Positions 16,366-25,628 of a stretch of 45,902 nt of DNA are shown in pieces. How positions within the stretch are numbered: position 1 is the stretch's first letter; the number at the start of each line of letters is the position of its first letter. The DNA comes from Acidovorax sp. (lineage in GTDB: Bacteria > Pseudomonadota > Gammaproteobacteria > Burkholderiales > Burkholderiaceae_C), in contig SDXZ01000002.1 of assembly GCA_004210805.1 (NCBI GenBank), positions 1-45,902 of the forward strand. The letters run 5' to 3'. The notes under the pieces were generated by a model that saw only the letters and a program-made list of their open reading frames with translations, did no database searches and had not been told where the DNA came from. Position numbers and translations under genes: made by a program.

Positions 16366-18282
16366 TCAGCCCTTGCCCACGCCAATCCCGAATTTCCGCA
16401 GCCGATACGCCATCGTCGCCCGGCTGATCCCCAGCAGCCGTGCGGCGGATGCGACGTTGCCGCCTGCGCTGTGCAGGGCTTGCCGCAGCAACTGTTCCTC
16501 GGCCTGGTGCAGCGGCGCTACGAGGGGTGCGCCGGATGGGGGCGGATTCCACGTGGGTGTTTGCGGCGCGACCGCCACCGTGCTGTGGGGCGCCGCCCCG
16601 CCCGCCGCATGCAGCGTCGCCGTGCTGTTCGGATTCAGGTGCAGCGACATCACGTCCGAGCTCGGCTGTTCGCCGCCGGCAAACAAGTGGTGCGGCTCGA
16701 TCGGCTCGCCATCGGTCGCCAGAATCACGCTGCGCTCGATCAGGTTCTGCAGCTCGCGGATGTTGCCGGGGAAGGGGTAGTGAAACATCGCCTTCACCGC
16801 CGCCTGGCTGAAGCCCGGCACCTGCCGCTGGTGCTTGCGTTGGTAGTGCGCCAGAAAGTGGCTCATCAGCAAGGGGATGTCGTCGCGCCGGTCGCGCAGC
16901 GGGGGCAGGTGGATGGGGAAGACGTTGAGGCGGTAGAACAAGTCTTCGCGGAACGTGCCTTCGCGCACGGCCTGGCGCAGGTCGACGTTGGTGGCGGCGA
17001 CCAGGCGCACGTCCACGCGCACGGTGCGGGTGCCGCCCACCCGCTCCACTTCACCCTCTTGCAAAGCACGCAGCAGTTTGCCCTGGGCCACCAGGCTGAG
17101 GGTGCCGATTTCGTCGAGAAAGAGGGTGCCGCCGTGTGCGCGCTCAAAGCGCCCGGGGCGCGATGTGCCTGCGCCGGTGTAGGCACCGCGCTCCACGCCA
17201 AACAGTTCGCTTTCCACCAGCGTGTCGGGGATGGCGGCGCAGTTCATGGCCACAAGGGGCTGATCTTTGCGCGGGCTGATGCGGTGCAGCATGCTGGCAA
17301 ACATCTCTTTGCCCACGCCCGATTCGCCGGTGAACAGCACCGTGGCGGCGGTGGGCGCCACGCGCTGCAGCATGTGGCAGGCGGCATTGAAGGCCGACGA
17401 GGCACCGACCATGGTGGCCTGGGCCGTGGGCTCGGCGGCGGTGCCTGCGAGGGCCGCTGAGGTTTTGCCCGGTGGCACGCCCAGGTAGGTGGTGCGCGCC
17501 TTGGCCTGCGCCCCTTCTGGCATCGAGGGGGGCAGCGACGCAGGCGGGGTGCCCACAAAGTCCTGCGCGTTCAGATAAAAGAGGTCCTGCTCGGGGTCTT
17601 CCCACAGGTGGGCCGACTTGCCGATCACGCGGCAGTGCGCGGCGCCGGACGAGCGGCAGTCCACCTCGCGGAAGACGATCATGTGGCCGAACAAGGTGCT
17701 CACGTAGCCCGTGGCGTAGCCCACCTGCATCCAGCACGCGGGCGATCCGCCCACGCCGTAGGCGGCAATGTGCTCGTCGTCCTCGCTGGAGTTGTGCCAC
17801 AGGAACTCGCCTTCGTAGGCGCCCCTGTCCGCGTCATAGCGCGCGTGCACCACTTCCACCTGCACCACGCCCTCCAGCGCATGCAGGCGGGTGCCCGCAA
17901 TGGCCGCGGCCGTAGGCTCGGCATTCGGCCATTGCTGGCGTACCAGGCGGGCGTCGCGCGCGCCGCTCACATAGCCCGCGCGGGTGAGCAGGCCGCGTGC
18001 CTTGTCCAGGCCGATGCTGTCGATCAGCTCCCGCCGCAGCGAGCCCAGGGCTTCGGAGTGCAGCAGGATCATGCGCTGGTCCTGCAGCCAGATGCGCCCA
18101 TCGCCGGGGGAGAAGAACAGGCACTCGCTGATGTCGGCCACCGTGGGGTGGGTGTGCTGGCTCACGCCGACGGTGTCGAAGCCGCCCAGGGCAGAGGGCG
18201 CGGTCGGGGCGAGCAAACCCCCGGCCTGGCCGGTGGCGGTGCTGCGATTCAGATCGGCCAGGGAGACACGGCGTCGGGACAT
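16366..18282 (-). CDS. XylR/DmpR-type sigma-54-dependent transcriptional activator
   Basis: 638-aa NtrC-superfamily activator that binds an aromatic effector directly. Domains are a XylR-N sensor (about 45-140), a V4R domain (about 155-220, with paired Cys in [15 protein letters not shown]) and an AAA+ core. In the core, Walker A is GESGVGKE (319-326), the sigma-54 loop is GAYTGA (366-371) and Walker B is [10 protein letters not shown] (386 on). A Fis-type HTH lies at the C-terminus ([22 protein letters not shown]). It is divergent from the aldehyde dehydrogenase operon. A -24/-12 promoter and upstream site in the gap make that operon the likely target. By layout it resembles AreR, XylR and related benzyl-compound regulators. 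Confidence 0.93.
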   Translation of the reverse strand: MSRRRVSLADLNRSTATGQAGGLLAPTAPSALGGFDTVGVSQHTHPTVADISECLFFSPGDGRIWLQDQRMILLHSEALGSLRRELIDSIGLDKARGLLTRAGYVSGARDARLVRQQWPNAEPTAAAIAGTRLHALEGVVQVEVVHARYDADRGAYEGEFLWHNSSEDDEHIAAYGVGGSPACWMQVGYATGYVSTLFGHMIVFREVDCRSSGAAHCRVIGKSAHLWEDPEQDLFYLNAQDFVGTPPASLPPSMPEGAQAKARTTYLGVPPGKTSAALAGTAAEPTAQATMVGASSAFNAACHMLQRVAPTAATVLFTGESGVGKEMFASMLHRISPRKDQPLVAMNCAAIPDTLVESELFGVERGAYTGAGTSRPGRFERAHGGTLFLDEIGTLSLVAQGKLLRALQEGEVERVGGTRTVRVDVRLVAATNVDLRQAVREGTFREDLFYRLNVFPIHLPPLRDRRDDIPLLMSHFLAHYQRKHQRQVPGFSQAAVKAMFHYPFPGNIRELQNLIERSVILATDGEPIEPHHLFAGGEQPSSDVMSLHLNPNSTATLHAAGGAAPHSTVAVAPQTPTWNPPPSGAPLVAPLHQAEEQLLRQALHSAGGNVASAARLLGISRATMAYRLRKFGIGVGKG

Positions 18283-18307
18283 GGACTTCTCCGGCAGTCA
18301 TCAAAAG

Positions 18308-18341
18308 TTGATCAGAAAGTGATCATTTGAGCAATTGGCAA
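18308..18341. promoter_or_regulatory. XylR-like upstream activating sequence(s)
   Basis: TTGAGCAATTGGCAA (18327-18341) is an imperfect palindrome close to the XylR/DmpR upstream-site type TTGATCAATTGATCAA. Immediately before it TTGATCA (18308-18314) and TGATCA (18320-18325) form a second symmetric pair. The palindrome centre is about 165 bp upstream of the -12 element at 18498, a usual distance for looping to sigma-54 holoenzyme. Confidence 0.65.
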
Positions 18342-18484
18342 GCGCCCATTTGTTTATGAATGGTAACTATTTGGCGGGAAAAAGTCGCCCATGCCAGCTG
18401 TCTTTCAGCCTAGGGAAAGTCCGTAGCGTCCCCTCTCAAAAAACCCCCGCTGAGCGTGTTCAAAGGCGTTGGGGCGCGTGGGGC

Positions 18485-18500
18485 TGGTACGCCCGTTGCA
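18485..18500 (+). promoter_or_regulatory. Sigma-54 (-24/-12) promoter
   Basis: TGGTACGCCCGTTGCA differs from the consensus TGGCACG-N4-TTGCA at one base. The invariant GG (18486-18487) and GC (18498-18499) have the required 10-bp separation. Transcription would start near 18511, about 50 bp before the aldehyde dehydrogenase start. The divergent XylR-type activator strengthens the call. Confidence 0.85.
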
Positions 18501-18561
18501 ATTTGAGGTCACACCGCCGCGGCAATGCGGTGGGTTTTGATTTCAACCAAGGAGCAATGCA

Positions 18562-20037
18562 ATGGGTGTTTCAGAAAAACCAGGCCTGCTGGACAACCGC
18601 CTGTGGGCGGGCAAGGCCTTTGATGGTGCGTGGGAAACGTCGCTGAGCACAGCGCGTGACGCGGTCGAGCCGGCTACGGGCCAGGTGCTCAGCCGCGTGG
18701 GCATTGCCAGTGCGGCCGACATGCAGGCCGCCATTGGCAGAGCGCAGCAAGCGCAGGCCGCGTGGGCGGCGACGGCGCCGCGCGAGCGTGCGGCCGTGTT
18801 CCACCGTGCAGCCAGCATTTTTGAGCAGCACTTTGACGAACTCGCCATGGCGGTGGCCCGCGAAACCGGCGGCATCGTCCCCAAGGGCCAGCATGAGGTG
18901 CGCGAGTCCATCACGCTGTGCCACCTGGCCGCAGCCCTGCCCATGCAGGCCCAGGGCCAGGTGCTGCCCAGCACGCCCGGCCGCCTGTCCATCGCCCGGC
19001 GCGTGCCGCATGGCGTGGTGGGCGTGATCTCGCCGTTCAACTTCCCGCTCATCCTGGGCTTGCGCTCGGTGGCCCCGGCGCTCGCGCTGGGCAACGCGGT
19101 GGTGCTCAAGCCCGACACGCGCACGCCGGTCAGCGGCGGCTTCATCATGGCCCGCGTATTTGAAGAGGCGGGCCTGCCCAAAGGCCTGCTGCAGGTGGTG
19201 CCAGGCGACGCCGAGGCGGGCGAGGCGCTGGTGGTGGATGAGCGCGTGCCCATGATCGCCTTCACCGGCTCGCCCGCTGTGGGCCGCCGCATCGGCGCGC
19301 TGGCGGGGCAGCATCTGAAAAAGGTATCGCTGGAGCTGGGCGGGGCCAATAACCTGATCATTCTGGAAGACGCGGACCCGGACGCTGCGGCCAGCGCCGC
19401 TGCGTTTGGCGCGTGGTTCCACCAGGGGCAGATCTGCATGGCATCGAACCGCATCCTGGTGCACGAGTCGATTGCCGATGCCATCCTGCAGCGCATGGTG
19501 GGCAAGGCCACGCACCTGCCCGTGGGCGATGGCGCCAGCGGCCAAGTGGCCCTGGGGCCCATGATCGATGCCAAGCAGCTGCAGCGTTTTGACAAGGTGA
19601 TCAAGGACAGCGTGGCCCAGGGCGCAAAGCTCGAAGCGGGCGGCACCTACGAGGGCCTTTGCTACAAGCCCACGGTGCTATCGGGCGTCAAGCCCGGCGT
19701 CCGTTCGTTTGACGAAGAGCCCTTTGGCCCGGTGGCCAACCTCGTTACCTTCCGCACCGACGACGAGGCCGTGCAACTGGCCAACACCAGCCAGGGTGGC
19801 CTGGCCGCGGCCGTCATCAGCCCCAGCGTGGGCCGCGCCATGGCCATCGGCCAGCGCCTGCGCGCAGGCATGGTCCACATCAACGACCAGACGGTGAACG
19901 ACGAATGCACCAACCCCTTTGGTGGCCCCGGTGTGGGCGGCAACGGGGGCAGCGTGGGTGGGCCTGCAGACATCGATGAATACACGCAGTGGCAGTGGAT
20001 CACGGTGAAGGACGCACCGCCCGCGTTCCCGTTCTAG
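18562..20037 (+). CDS. Aromatic aldehyde dehydrogenase (benzaldehyde dehydrogenase-like)
   Basis: 491-aa NAD(P)-dependent aldehyde dehydrogenase. The active-site Asn160 is in SPFNFPL, Glu258 in LELGGANN and the nucleophile Cys292 in HQGQICMASNR. The family fit is to benzaldehyde/vanillin-type dehydrogenases oxidising aryl aldehydes to acids. The start at 18562 has AAGGAG at 18550-18555. It is the first gene after the sigma-54 promoter. The next gene encodes an alcohol-oxidising SDR, which gives an alcohol-to-aldehyde-to-acid sequence. Confidence 0.9.
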   Translation: MGVSEKPGLLDNRLWAGKAFDGAWETSLSTARDAVEPATGQVLSRVGIASAADMQAAIGRAQQAQAAWAATAPRERAAVFHRAASIFEQHFDELAMAVARETGGIVPKGQHEVRESITLCHLAAALPMQAQGQVLPSTPGRLSIARRVPHGVVGVISPFNFPLILGLRSVAPALALGNAVVLKPDTRTPVSGGFIMARVFEEAGLPKGLLQVVPGDAEAGEALVVDERVPMIAFTGSPAVGRRIGALAGQHLKKVSLELGGANNLIILEDADPDAAASAAAFGAWFHQGQICMASNRILVHESIADAILQRMVGKATHLPVGDGASGQVALGPMIDAKQLQRFDKVIKDSVAQGAKLEAGGTYEGLCYKPTVLSGVKPGVRSFDEEPFGPVANLVTFRTDDEAVQLANTSQGGLAAAVISPSVGRAMAIGQRLRAGMVHINDQTVNDECTNPFGGPGVGGNGGSVGGPADIDEYTQWQWITVKDAPPAFPF

Positions 20038-20130
20038 CAGCGACAACCCCCTGAGGCGCTGCGCGCCTTCCCCCTTCTCTCGAATCGCTGCGCGATGCGG
20101 GAAGGGGGGTGCCGCCAGCGCATGCAAGTG
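20038..20130. repeat. Intercistronic GC-rich hairpin element
   Basis: The gap between the dehydrogenase genes (256 bp) contains CCCCCTTCTCTCGAATCGC, loop TGC, then GCGATGCGGGAAGGGGGG (about 20070-20109), an imperfect stem of about 18 bp. The flanking CAACCCCCTGAGGCGCTGCG resembles a dispersed Comamonadaceae intergenic repeat that I recall but cannot search. There is no U-tract, so it may stabilise or process mRNA rather than terminate it. The rest of the gap has no gene. Confidence 0.6.
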
Positions 20131-20293
20131 AAACGCCGCTGCGCAGCTTGGGCGGCCCTTGCGCGGCGGCCCTCGCCTGTGCTGCGCCAGTTGCCGAGGT
20201 CGGCTGCATGCACGACGGCCACAGAGCAAACGAATACGCCCAGGCCTTCATGGACACGGGCACTGATTGACAAAACTTAAGGAGACAACTTTC

Positions 20294-21061
20294 ATGACCC
20301 TTCACAACAAAACCATCGTCGTTACCGGCTGCTGCTCTGGCATCGGCGCAGACTTTGCCAAGCTCGCCCGCCAGCAGGGCGCCCGCGTGATCGGCGTCGA
20401 CCGCAATGCGCCCACGCTCACGCTCGACGGCTTTGTGCAAGTGGACCTGGGCGACCCGGCCGCCATCGAGGCCGCAGTGGCGCAACTCCCCGCCAAGATT
20501 GATGCACTGGCCAACATTGCTGGCGTGCCCGGCACGTCGCCCGCCGAGCTGGTGGGCCGCGTCAACTACCTGGGCCTGCGCCACTTCACACAGCGTGTGA
20601 TCGAGCGCATGGGCGAAGGCGGCTCCATCGTCAATGTATCGTCCATCCTGGGGGCTGAATGGCCCCAGCGCCTGGAGCCACACCGCGCACTGGGGGCGAC
20701 CACCAGCTTTGAAGAAGGTGCACGGTGGCTGGCCGCCCACCCCGTGGAGCAAGAAACCTGCTACCAGTATTTCAAAGAAGCGCTGATCGTGTGGACCTAC
20801 ACCCAGTCGCAAAAGATCTTCATGGAGCGTGGTGTGCGCATGAACTGCGTGGCCCCGGGCCCCGTGTTCACCCCCATCCTGGGCGACTTTGTGCAGATGC
20901 TGGGCCAGGAGCGCGTGGAGAAAGACGCGCACCGCATGAAGCGCCCTGCCTTCAGCGACGAAGTGGCCCCCGTGATCGCCTTCCTGTGCAGCGACGCGGC
21001 ACGCTGGGTAAGCGGCATCAACCTTCCCGTGGATGGCGGGCTGGCTTCCACCTACATCTGA
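20294..21061 (+). CDS. Coniferyl-alcohol-dehydrogenase-like SDR
   Basis: 255-aa SDR. The coenzyme motif is VVTGCCSGIGADFAKLA, LANIAGVPG corresponds to NAG, Ser is in NVSSILGAEWP and YQYFK gives YxxxK. It ends SGINLPVDGGLAS. The long insertion EWPQRLEPHRALGATTSFEEG and the unusual GCCSGIG motif match coniferyl-alcohol dehydrogenase (CalA) of Pseudomonas as I recall it. The likely reaction is oxidation of a benzylic or cinnamylic alcohol to the aldehyde used by the preceding dehydrogenase. AAGGAG at 20279-20284 fixes the start. Confidence 0.85.
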   Translation: MTLHNKTIVVTGCCSGIGADFAKLARQQGARVIGVDRNAPTLTLDGFVQVDLGDPAAIEAAVAQLPAKIDALANIAGVPGTSPAELVGRVNYLGLRHFTQRVIERMGEGGSIVNVSSILGAEWPQRLEPHRALGATTSFEEGARWLAAHPVEQETCYQYFKEALIVWTYTQSQKIFMERGVRMNCVAPGPVFTPILGDFVQMLGQERVEKDAHRMKRPAFSDEVAPVIAFLCSDAARWVSGINLPVDGGLASTYI

Positions 21062-21076
21062 TCCAAGGAGCTCCAC

Positions 21077-22001
21077 ATGTCCGCACAGCAACTTCAGGCC
21101 ATTCTGCAGATGGCCGCACAGAACCCTCCGCCCGCGCAGGGCGGCCCCGCCCAGTTGCGCGCCTGGTTCGATGCCAACAACAGCCACATGCCGCCGGCCG
21201 CCGGGCTTGTGGTGACGCCCTTGCAGATCAGCAACGGTGCGGGTGGCGCCATGGCAGCCGAGCTGCTGAGCACACCGGGCGCCGACCCGGCCAAGCTCGT
21301 CATCTACTACCACGCAGGCGGTTTTGTGTTCGGCTCTCTCGATTCGCACCGCACGCTGTGCTCTTACCTCTCGCAGTTCAGCGGCGCGCAGGTGCTCAAC
21401 GTTGGCTACCGGCTGGCCCCCGAACACCCTGCGCCTGCTGCGCACGACGATGCCTTCGCGGCCTACCAATGGGCGCTGGACAACGGCTATGCCGCGTCAG
21501 CCATCGCGCTGGCGGGGGATTCGGCCGGCGGCAACCTGGCCTTGTCCACGGCAGTGCGCGCGCAACCAGGGCCTCGTCCTGCCGGCGGCTGTCGTGGTCC
21601 TTTCGCCGGCGCTCGACCTCGCCGCTGAAGGCGAATCCCACCACACGGTGGACGACCCGTTCATCACGCGCGAGCTGATGGGCTTTTTCAACGCCATGTA
21701 CGTGCCTGATGGCGACCTGCGCTCGCCCGCCATTACGCCGTTCTACAGCGCCGACCTGCAAGGACTGCCGCCCGTGCAACTGCAGGTGGGCGGCTGGGAG
21801 CGTCTGCGCGACGACGCCGTGACCATGGCCGCGCGCCTGAAGGCGGCGGGCGTGGAGGCGGACTGCACCGTGTGGGAGGGCATGGTGCACTGCTGGCAGC
21901 TGTTTGCGCCGGCGCTGGATGAAGCCACTGCGTCGCTGGAGCAAGCCGGCCAGTTCATCGCCAGTCGGCTGAGCGCCGTGCCGCGCGCCCGCGCTGCCTG
22001 A
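21077..22001 (+). pseudogene. Alpha/beta-hydrolase esterase (hormone-sensitive-lipase family), frameshifted
   Basis: The N-terminal half (frame of 21077) carries the oxyanion motif YYHAGGFVFGS, then YRLAPEHPAPAAHDD and the nucleophile elbow GDSAGGNLALSTA. Just after this, in the run GCGCGCGC (21556-21563), the frame is lost and ends at 21628. The family-like continuation (NQGLVLPAAVVVLSPALDL, then DDAVTMAARLKAAG, then VWEGMVHCWQLF with the catalytic His) continues in another frame to 22001. Restoring one GC dinucleotide gives VRARNQGL and a complete protein of about 308 aa. The intact enzyme would release aryl alcohols from esters. It could be a real mutation or a sequencing error. AAGGAG at 21065-21070 supports the start. 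Confidence 0.85.
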
Positions 22002-22031
22002 AGCAGCTCCAGCCGACCTCCAGGACTGACC

Positions 22032-23255
22032 ATGATGAACCCACTTACCGGCGGGGGCCGGGGCGCGAGCCTGCGCGGCGCACGGACCATAGCCCTTGCC
22101 ATGCTTGCGCTGTGGCTGTGCGGCGCCGTGCTGCTGCCCGCTGCAGCTGCCACAGCACCAGAAGCACTGCGGCCCATCAGGCTGGGCGCCGTCAGCGCCT
22201 TGAGCGGGCCCAACGCCTTTCCCGAGTCCTCGCAGGCCGCCAAGGCGTATCTGGACGCGGTGAACGCCACTGGCGGCATTCGCGGGCGCCGCATCGAGTT
22301 CATCTCGCTGGACGAAGGCACCTCGCCCGCCACGGCCGCAGCCGCTGCCAGCCGGCTTGTCAACGACCCCGATGTGGTGGCGCTGGTGGGCAGCTCTGGC
22401 TTGCTGGACTGCCCGGTCAACGCCGATCGGTATGCGGCCAGCGGGCTGATGTCGCTGCAGGGTGCCTCGGTCTCGCCGGTTTGCTTTACCGCATCGCACG
22501 TGGTGCCGCTCAACAACGGGCCCTACATCGGGCTCGCCAGTGCCGTGCTGTTTGCCCGCCAGACGCTGCGCAGTGGCCGCCTGTGTGCTGCGGTGATGGA
22601 TCTTCCGGGCATGGTGGACGGCTTCCGCAGGGCCCTCGGACAACTCGCCAAGGTGAAGGCGATCGAGGTGCCACAGCTGCAGGTCCTTGCGCCCGAGCAG
22701 GACCCGACAGAGCTTCTGCGCGCAATGAAGGCCCAGGCGTGCGACACCGTGATCTTCACCGGGCATGAGGCGGCCGTGCTGCGCTGGAGCGAGGTTGCAC
22801 AGGCGCTAGGAACGCGCGGCATGACCTCCATCTATCTGACCCCGGCCTACACCGACCGCGTGGCCCGCGCGCTGGCCACGCACGACGGTGCCGTATACGT
22901 GATGGCCGAGTTCGAACCGTGGAAGAGCCGGTCGCTGCCCTCTCAGGACTGGCGGCGCCTGATGCAGGAGGCCCGGCTGCCATTGAGCTCGTTGTCCCAA
23001 GGCGGCTACGTCGCGGCGCAGATGCTGGTGCGCGCCCTGCGCCAGGTTGAGGGCCCCATCACACGCGAGGCCGTGACCCGCGCCTTGCAGCAAATGCCGC
23101 CCTCCAGCCATCCCCTGCTGGGGATGCCGTTTGAGATCGGTCACCGCCGCGCCCACAACCCCAACCGTGCGGCCCTGCCGCTCAAGCTGCAGCAAGGGAA
23201 CTGGTACATCGCGACCCCTGCATGGATCGAGGTGCCCGAGTTGCTGGCGCCCTGA
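22032..23255 (+). CDS. Periplasmic ligand-binding protein, Liv type (first of two)
   Basis: 407-aa type 1 periplasmic binding protein. It has a long N-terminal signal (hydrophobic core TIALAMLALWLCGAVLLPAAAA), then PIRLGAVSALSGPNAF. Lobes are visible at YLDAVNATGGIRGRRIEFI and LVGSSGLLDCPVN. It is intact and lies in the aromatic catabolic operon upstream of livGFHM. Because the second binding protein is interrupted by a stop, this one may be the only functional receptor for the transporter, or the two may serve different ligands. Confidence 0.85.
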   Translation: MMNPLTGGGRGASLRGARTIALAMLALWLCGAVLLPAAAATAPEALRPIRLGAVSALSGPNAFPESSQAAKAYLDAVNATGGIRGRRIEFISLDEGTSPATAAAAASRLVNDPDVVALVGSSGLLDCPVNADRYAASGLMSLQGASVSPVCFTASHVVPLNNGPYIGLASAVLFARQTLRSGRLCAAVMDLPGMVDGFRRALGQLAKVKAIEVPQLQVLAPEQDPTELLRAMKAQACDTVIFTGHEAAVLRWSEVAQALGTRGMTSIYLTPAYTDRVARALATHDGAVYVMAEFEPWKSRSLPSQDWRRLMQEARLPLSSLSQGGYVAAQMLVRALRQVEGPITREAVTRALQQMPPSSHPLLGMPFEIGHRRAHNPNRAALPLKLQQGNWYIATPAWIEVPELLAP

Positions 23256-23344
23256 GGCCGTGAGGCCGCGTTTTGTGAACGGATCGATTTCCCCTGAGAC
23301 CCGAAGCGTGCATTTCAAAAAACCAACCTGAACGAGGAGACAAC

Positions 23345-24247
23345 ATGACAACGCACTACAAAAAATCTTCCCACCTAGCAGTGCTGGCCCTGGCCGGCAC
23401 GCTGTGCACAGCCGCCTTCGCCACCGAGGGCGGAGGTTCCACCTATCCGCTGGGCACCGAGAACTTCATGGCCGGCGCCGCGCCGCCGCCCGGCCTGTAT
23501 GTGCTGGAGTACCTCAACTACTACACCACCAGCCGCGTGAACGACGGGCAGGGCAACGCCGTGCCCATCCCCGGCTTCAAGGTACGTGCCGCCGCCGCTG
23601 CCACGCGCCTGATCTGGATCACCCCCCAAGAGGCGCTGGGCGGCCTGGTAGCCGCGCACGCCATCCTGCCTGTGGTGGACCTGTCGGTGCGTGCCGGTGG
23701 TGCAAACGATTCGCGCACCGGACTGGGCGACGTGACGATCGGGGGATCGGTGGCGTGGCACCACTCGCCGCAGCTGCACAGCGTGGTCGGACTTGATGCC
23801 GTGCTGCCCACCGGCGGATATGACCGCACGCGCCAAGCCAACATTGGCCGCAACTATCTGTCGCTGCAGCCCCTGGGCGTGCTGACCTGGATGGACCCGA
23901 GTGGCTTCAACGGCGACGTGAAGGCCACGCTGAATTTCAACCGCACCAACAGCGACACCAACTACCGCTCGGGCCGCGAACTGATCGTGGACTACGCCGC
24001 AGGCTGGGGCCTGGGCAACGGCTGGGTGCTGGGTGTTGGCGGATATGTGTACCGGCAGTTCAGCGACGACAAAGCAGGCGGCGTGGCGCTGCCGGGCTCG
24101 CGTGGCCGCAGCCAGTCCATTGGCCCGTCGGTGCGCTACGCCAACGGCAAGGGCTGGCTCATCACCGCCAAGGTCGAGAAGGAGTTCGGCGTGCGCAACC
24201 GCGCGCAGGGCTCGCAGTTCTGGCTCAAGACCACCATCCCTTTCTGA
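23345..24247 (+). CDS. Outer-membrane channel, phenol MetA-pathway family
   Basis: 300-aa exported protein. The signal peptide ends TAAFA, and the mature start is TEGGGSTYPLGTENFMAGAAPPPGL-like. The rest alternates short amphipathic strands with aromatic girdles and ends in Phe (WLKTTIPF), as expected for an outer-membrane beta-barrel. The GTENFMAG opening and the LDAVLPTGGYD segment mark the family linked with uptake in phenol and other aromatic pathways. GAGGAG precedes the start. It likely brings hydrophobic aromatics across the outer membrane to the adjacent binding proteins. Confidence 0.85.
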   Translation: MTTHYKKSSHLAVLALAGTLCTAAFATEGGGSTYPLGTENFMAGAAPPPGLYVLEYLNYYTTSRVNDGQGNAVPIPGFKVRAAAAATRLIWITPQEALGGLVAAHAILPVVDLSVRAGGANDSRTGLGDVTIGGSVAWHHSPQLHSVVGLDAVLPTGGYDRTRQANIGRNYLSLQPLGVLTWMDPSGFNGDVKATLNFNRTNSDTNYRSGRELIVDYAAGWGLGNGWVLGVGGYVYRQFSDDKAGGVALPGSRGRSQSIGPSVRYANGKGWLITAKVEKEFGVRNRAQGSQFWLKTTIPF

Positions 24248-24278
24248 ACCCTGCAACGAATCGCTGGAGAACTTTCCT

Positions 24279-25622
24279 ATGACAAACCACACCACTGAAT
24301 CCACTGTGGCTGCCTCACAAATTGAGCAGGCTGCATCCCACACCATCTCGCGCCGTGGGTTGATCACGGCCGCTGGCGCCGGCGGCCTCGCTCTCAGCGC
24401 CGGCCCGCTATGGGCGCAGGCAGCCAGTGCCGCGCCCGTGCTCAAGGTCGGCTTCATCAGCCCGCGCACCGGCCCGCTGGGCGCCTTGGGCGAGACCGAC
24501 ACCTTCATCCTGGCCCAGGTGCGCAAGACGCTGGCGGCAGGCCTGACCATTGGCGGCGTGAAGTACGCGGTGGAGATCCTGGACCGCGACACCCAGTCCG
24601 ACCCGGCCCGCGCCAGCCAGTTGGCCAAGGCGCTGATCAACAGCGACAAGATCGACCTCATGCTCACTACCACCACACCCGAAACGGTGAACCCGGTGTC
24701 GGATGCGTGCGAGGCGGCGGGTGTGCCCTGCCTGTCCACCGTGATGCCGTGGGAGGCCTGGTACTTTGGCCGCGGCGCCAAGCCCGGTGCGCCGTCGCCC
24801 TTCAAGTGGACCTACCACTTCTCGTTTGGCGGCGGCAGCTTCACCACGTCGTACACGTCGCAGTTTGCGGCGCTGCCCACCAACAAGAAGATTGGTGTGC
24901 TGTACCCCAACGATGCCGACGGCAACGCCATTCGCGGCACGCTGGCGCCCGAGCTCGCCAAGGCCGGCTTCACCATCGTGGATGCCGGCCCGTACGAGAA
25001 CGGCACTACTGATTACTCCGCGCAGATCGCCAAGTTCAAGGCCGAGCGCTGCGAGATCTTCAACACCTTCCCCATCCCGCCAGACTTCGCTACCTTCTGG
25101 CGGCAGGCGGCCTAGCAGGGCTACACGCGCATGGTGAAGATCGCCCAGATCGCCAAGACGGGCCTTGTGCCCTCACAGGTCGAAGCCCTGGGCCCGCTGG
25201 CGCTGAACCTGGGTGCAGGTTGCTTCTGGCACAAGACTTTTCCGTATGCCTCAGCGCTGACCGGCCTCACGGGCGTGCAGCTGGCCGATGCCTACGAGGC
25301 CAGCACCGGCAAGCAGTGGACACAGATGCTGGGCTCCACCATGTCGCTGTTTGATGCAGGCACCGAGGCGCTGAAAGCCAGCACCAACCCGCGCGATAAG
25401 GCGGCGCTGGCCAAGGCCATCAGCACGCTCAAGGCCACCACCATGCAGGGCCCAGTGGACTTTGCCAAGGGGCCCGTGCCCAACGTTTCGGTGACACCCG
25501 TCGTGGGCGCCCAGTGGGTCAAGCCCGCAGCGGGCAGCAAGTTCAAGCTCGACATCGTGGTCACCGAGAACGCCACGGATCGCAACATCCCCGTGGCGGC
25601 AGCGCTCAAGTCCTACAGCTGA
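24279..25622 (+). pseudogene. Liv-type binding protein interrupted by an in-frame amber codon (second of two)
   Basis: The reading frame starts at 24279 (MTNHTTEST) with a twin-arginine-like signal (ISRRGLITAAGAGGLALSAG...WAQA), then VLKVGFISPRTGPLGALGE. It proceeds to TAG at 25113-25115 inside FWRQAA*QGYTRMVKIAQ. The same frame then continues as good family sequence (NLGAGCFWHKTFPYASALTG, GVQLADAYEASTGKQW) to 25622. Gln is expected at the stop, so a single C-to-T change (CAG to TAG) explains it. Full length would be 447 aa. Suppression, pseudogenisation or a base-call error are all possible. Confidence 0.88.
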
Positions 25623-25628
25623 TCGTCC

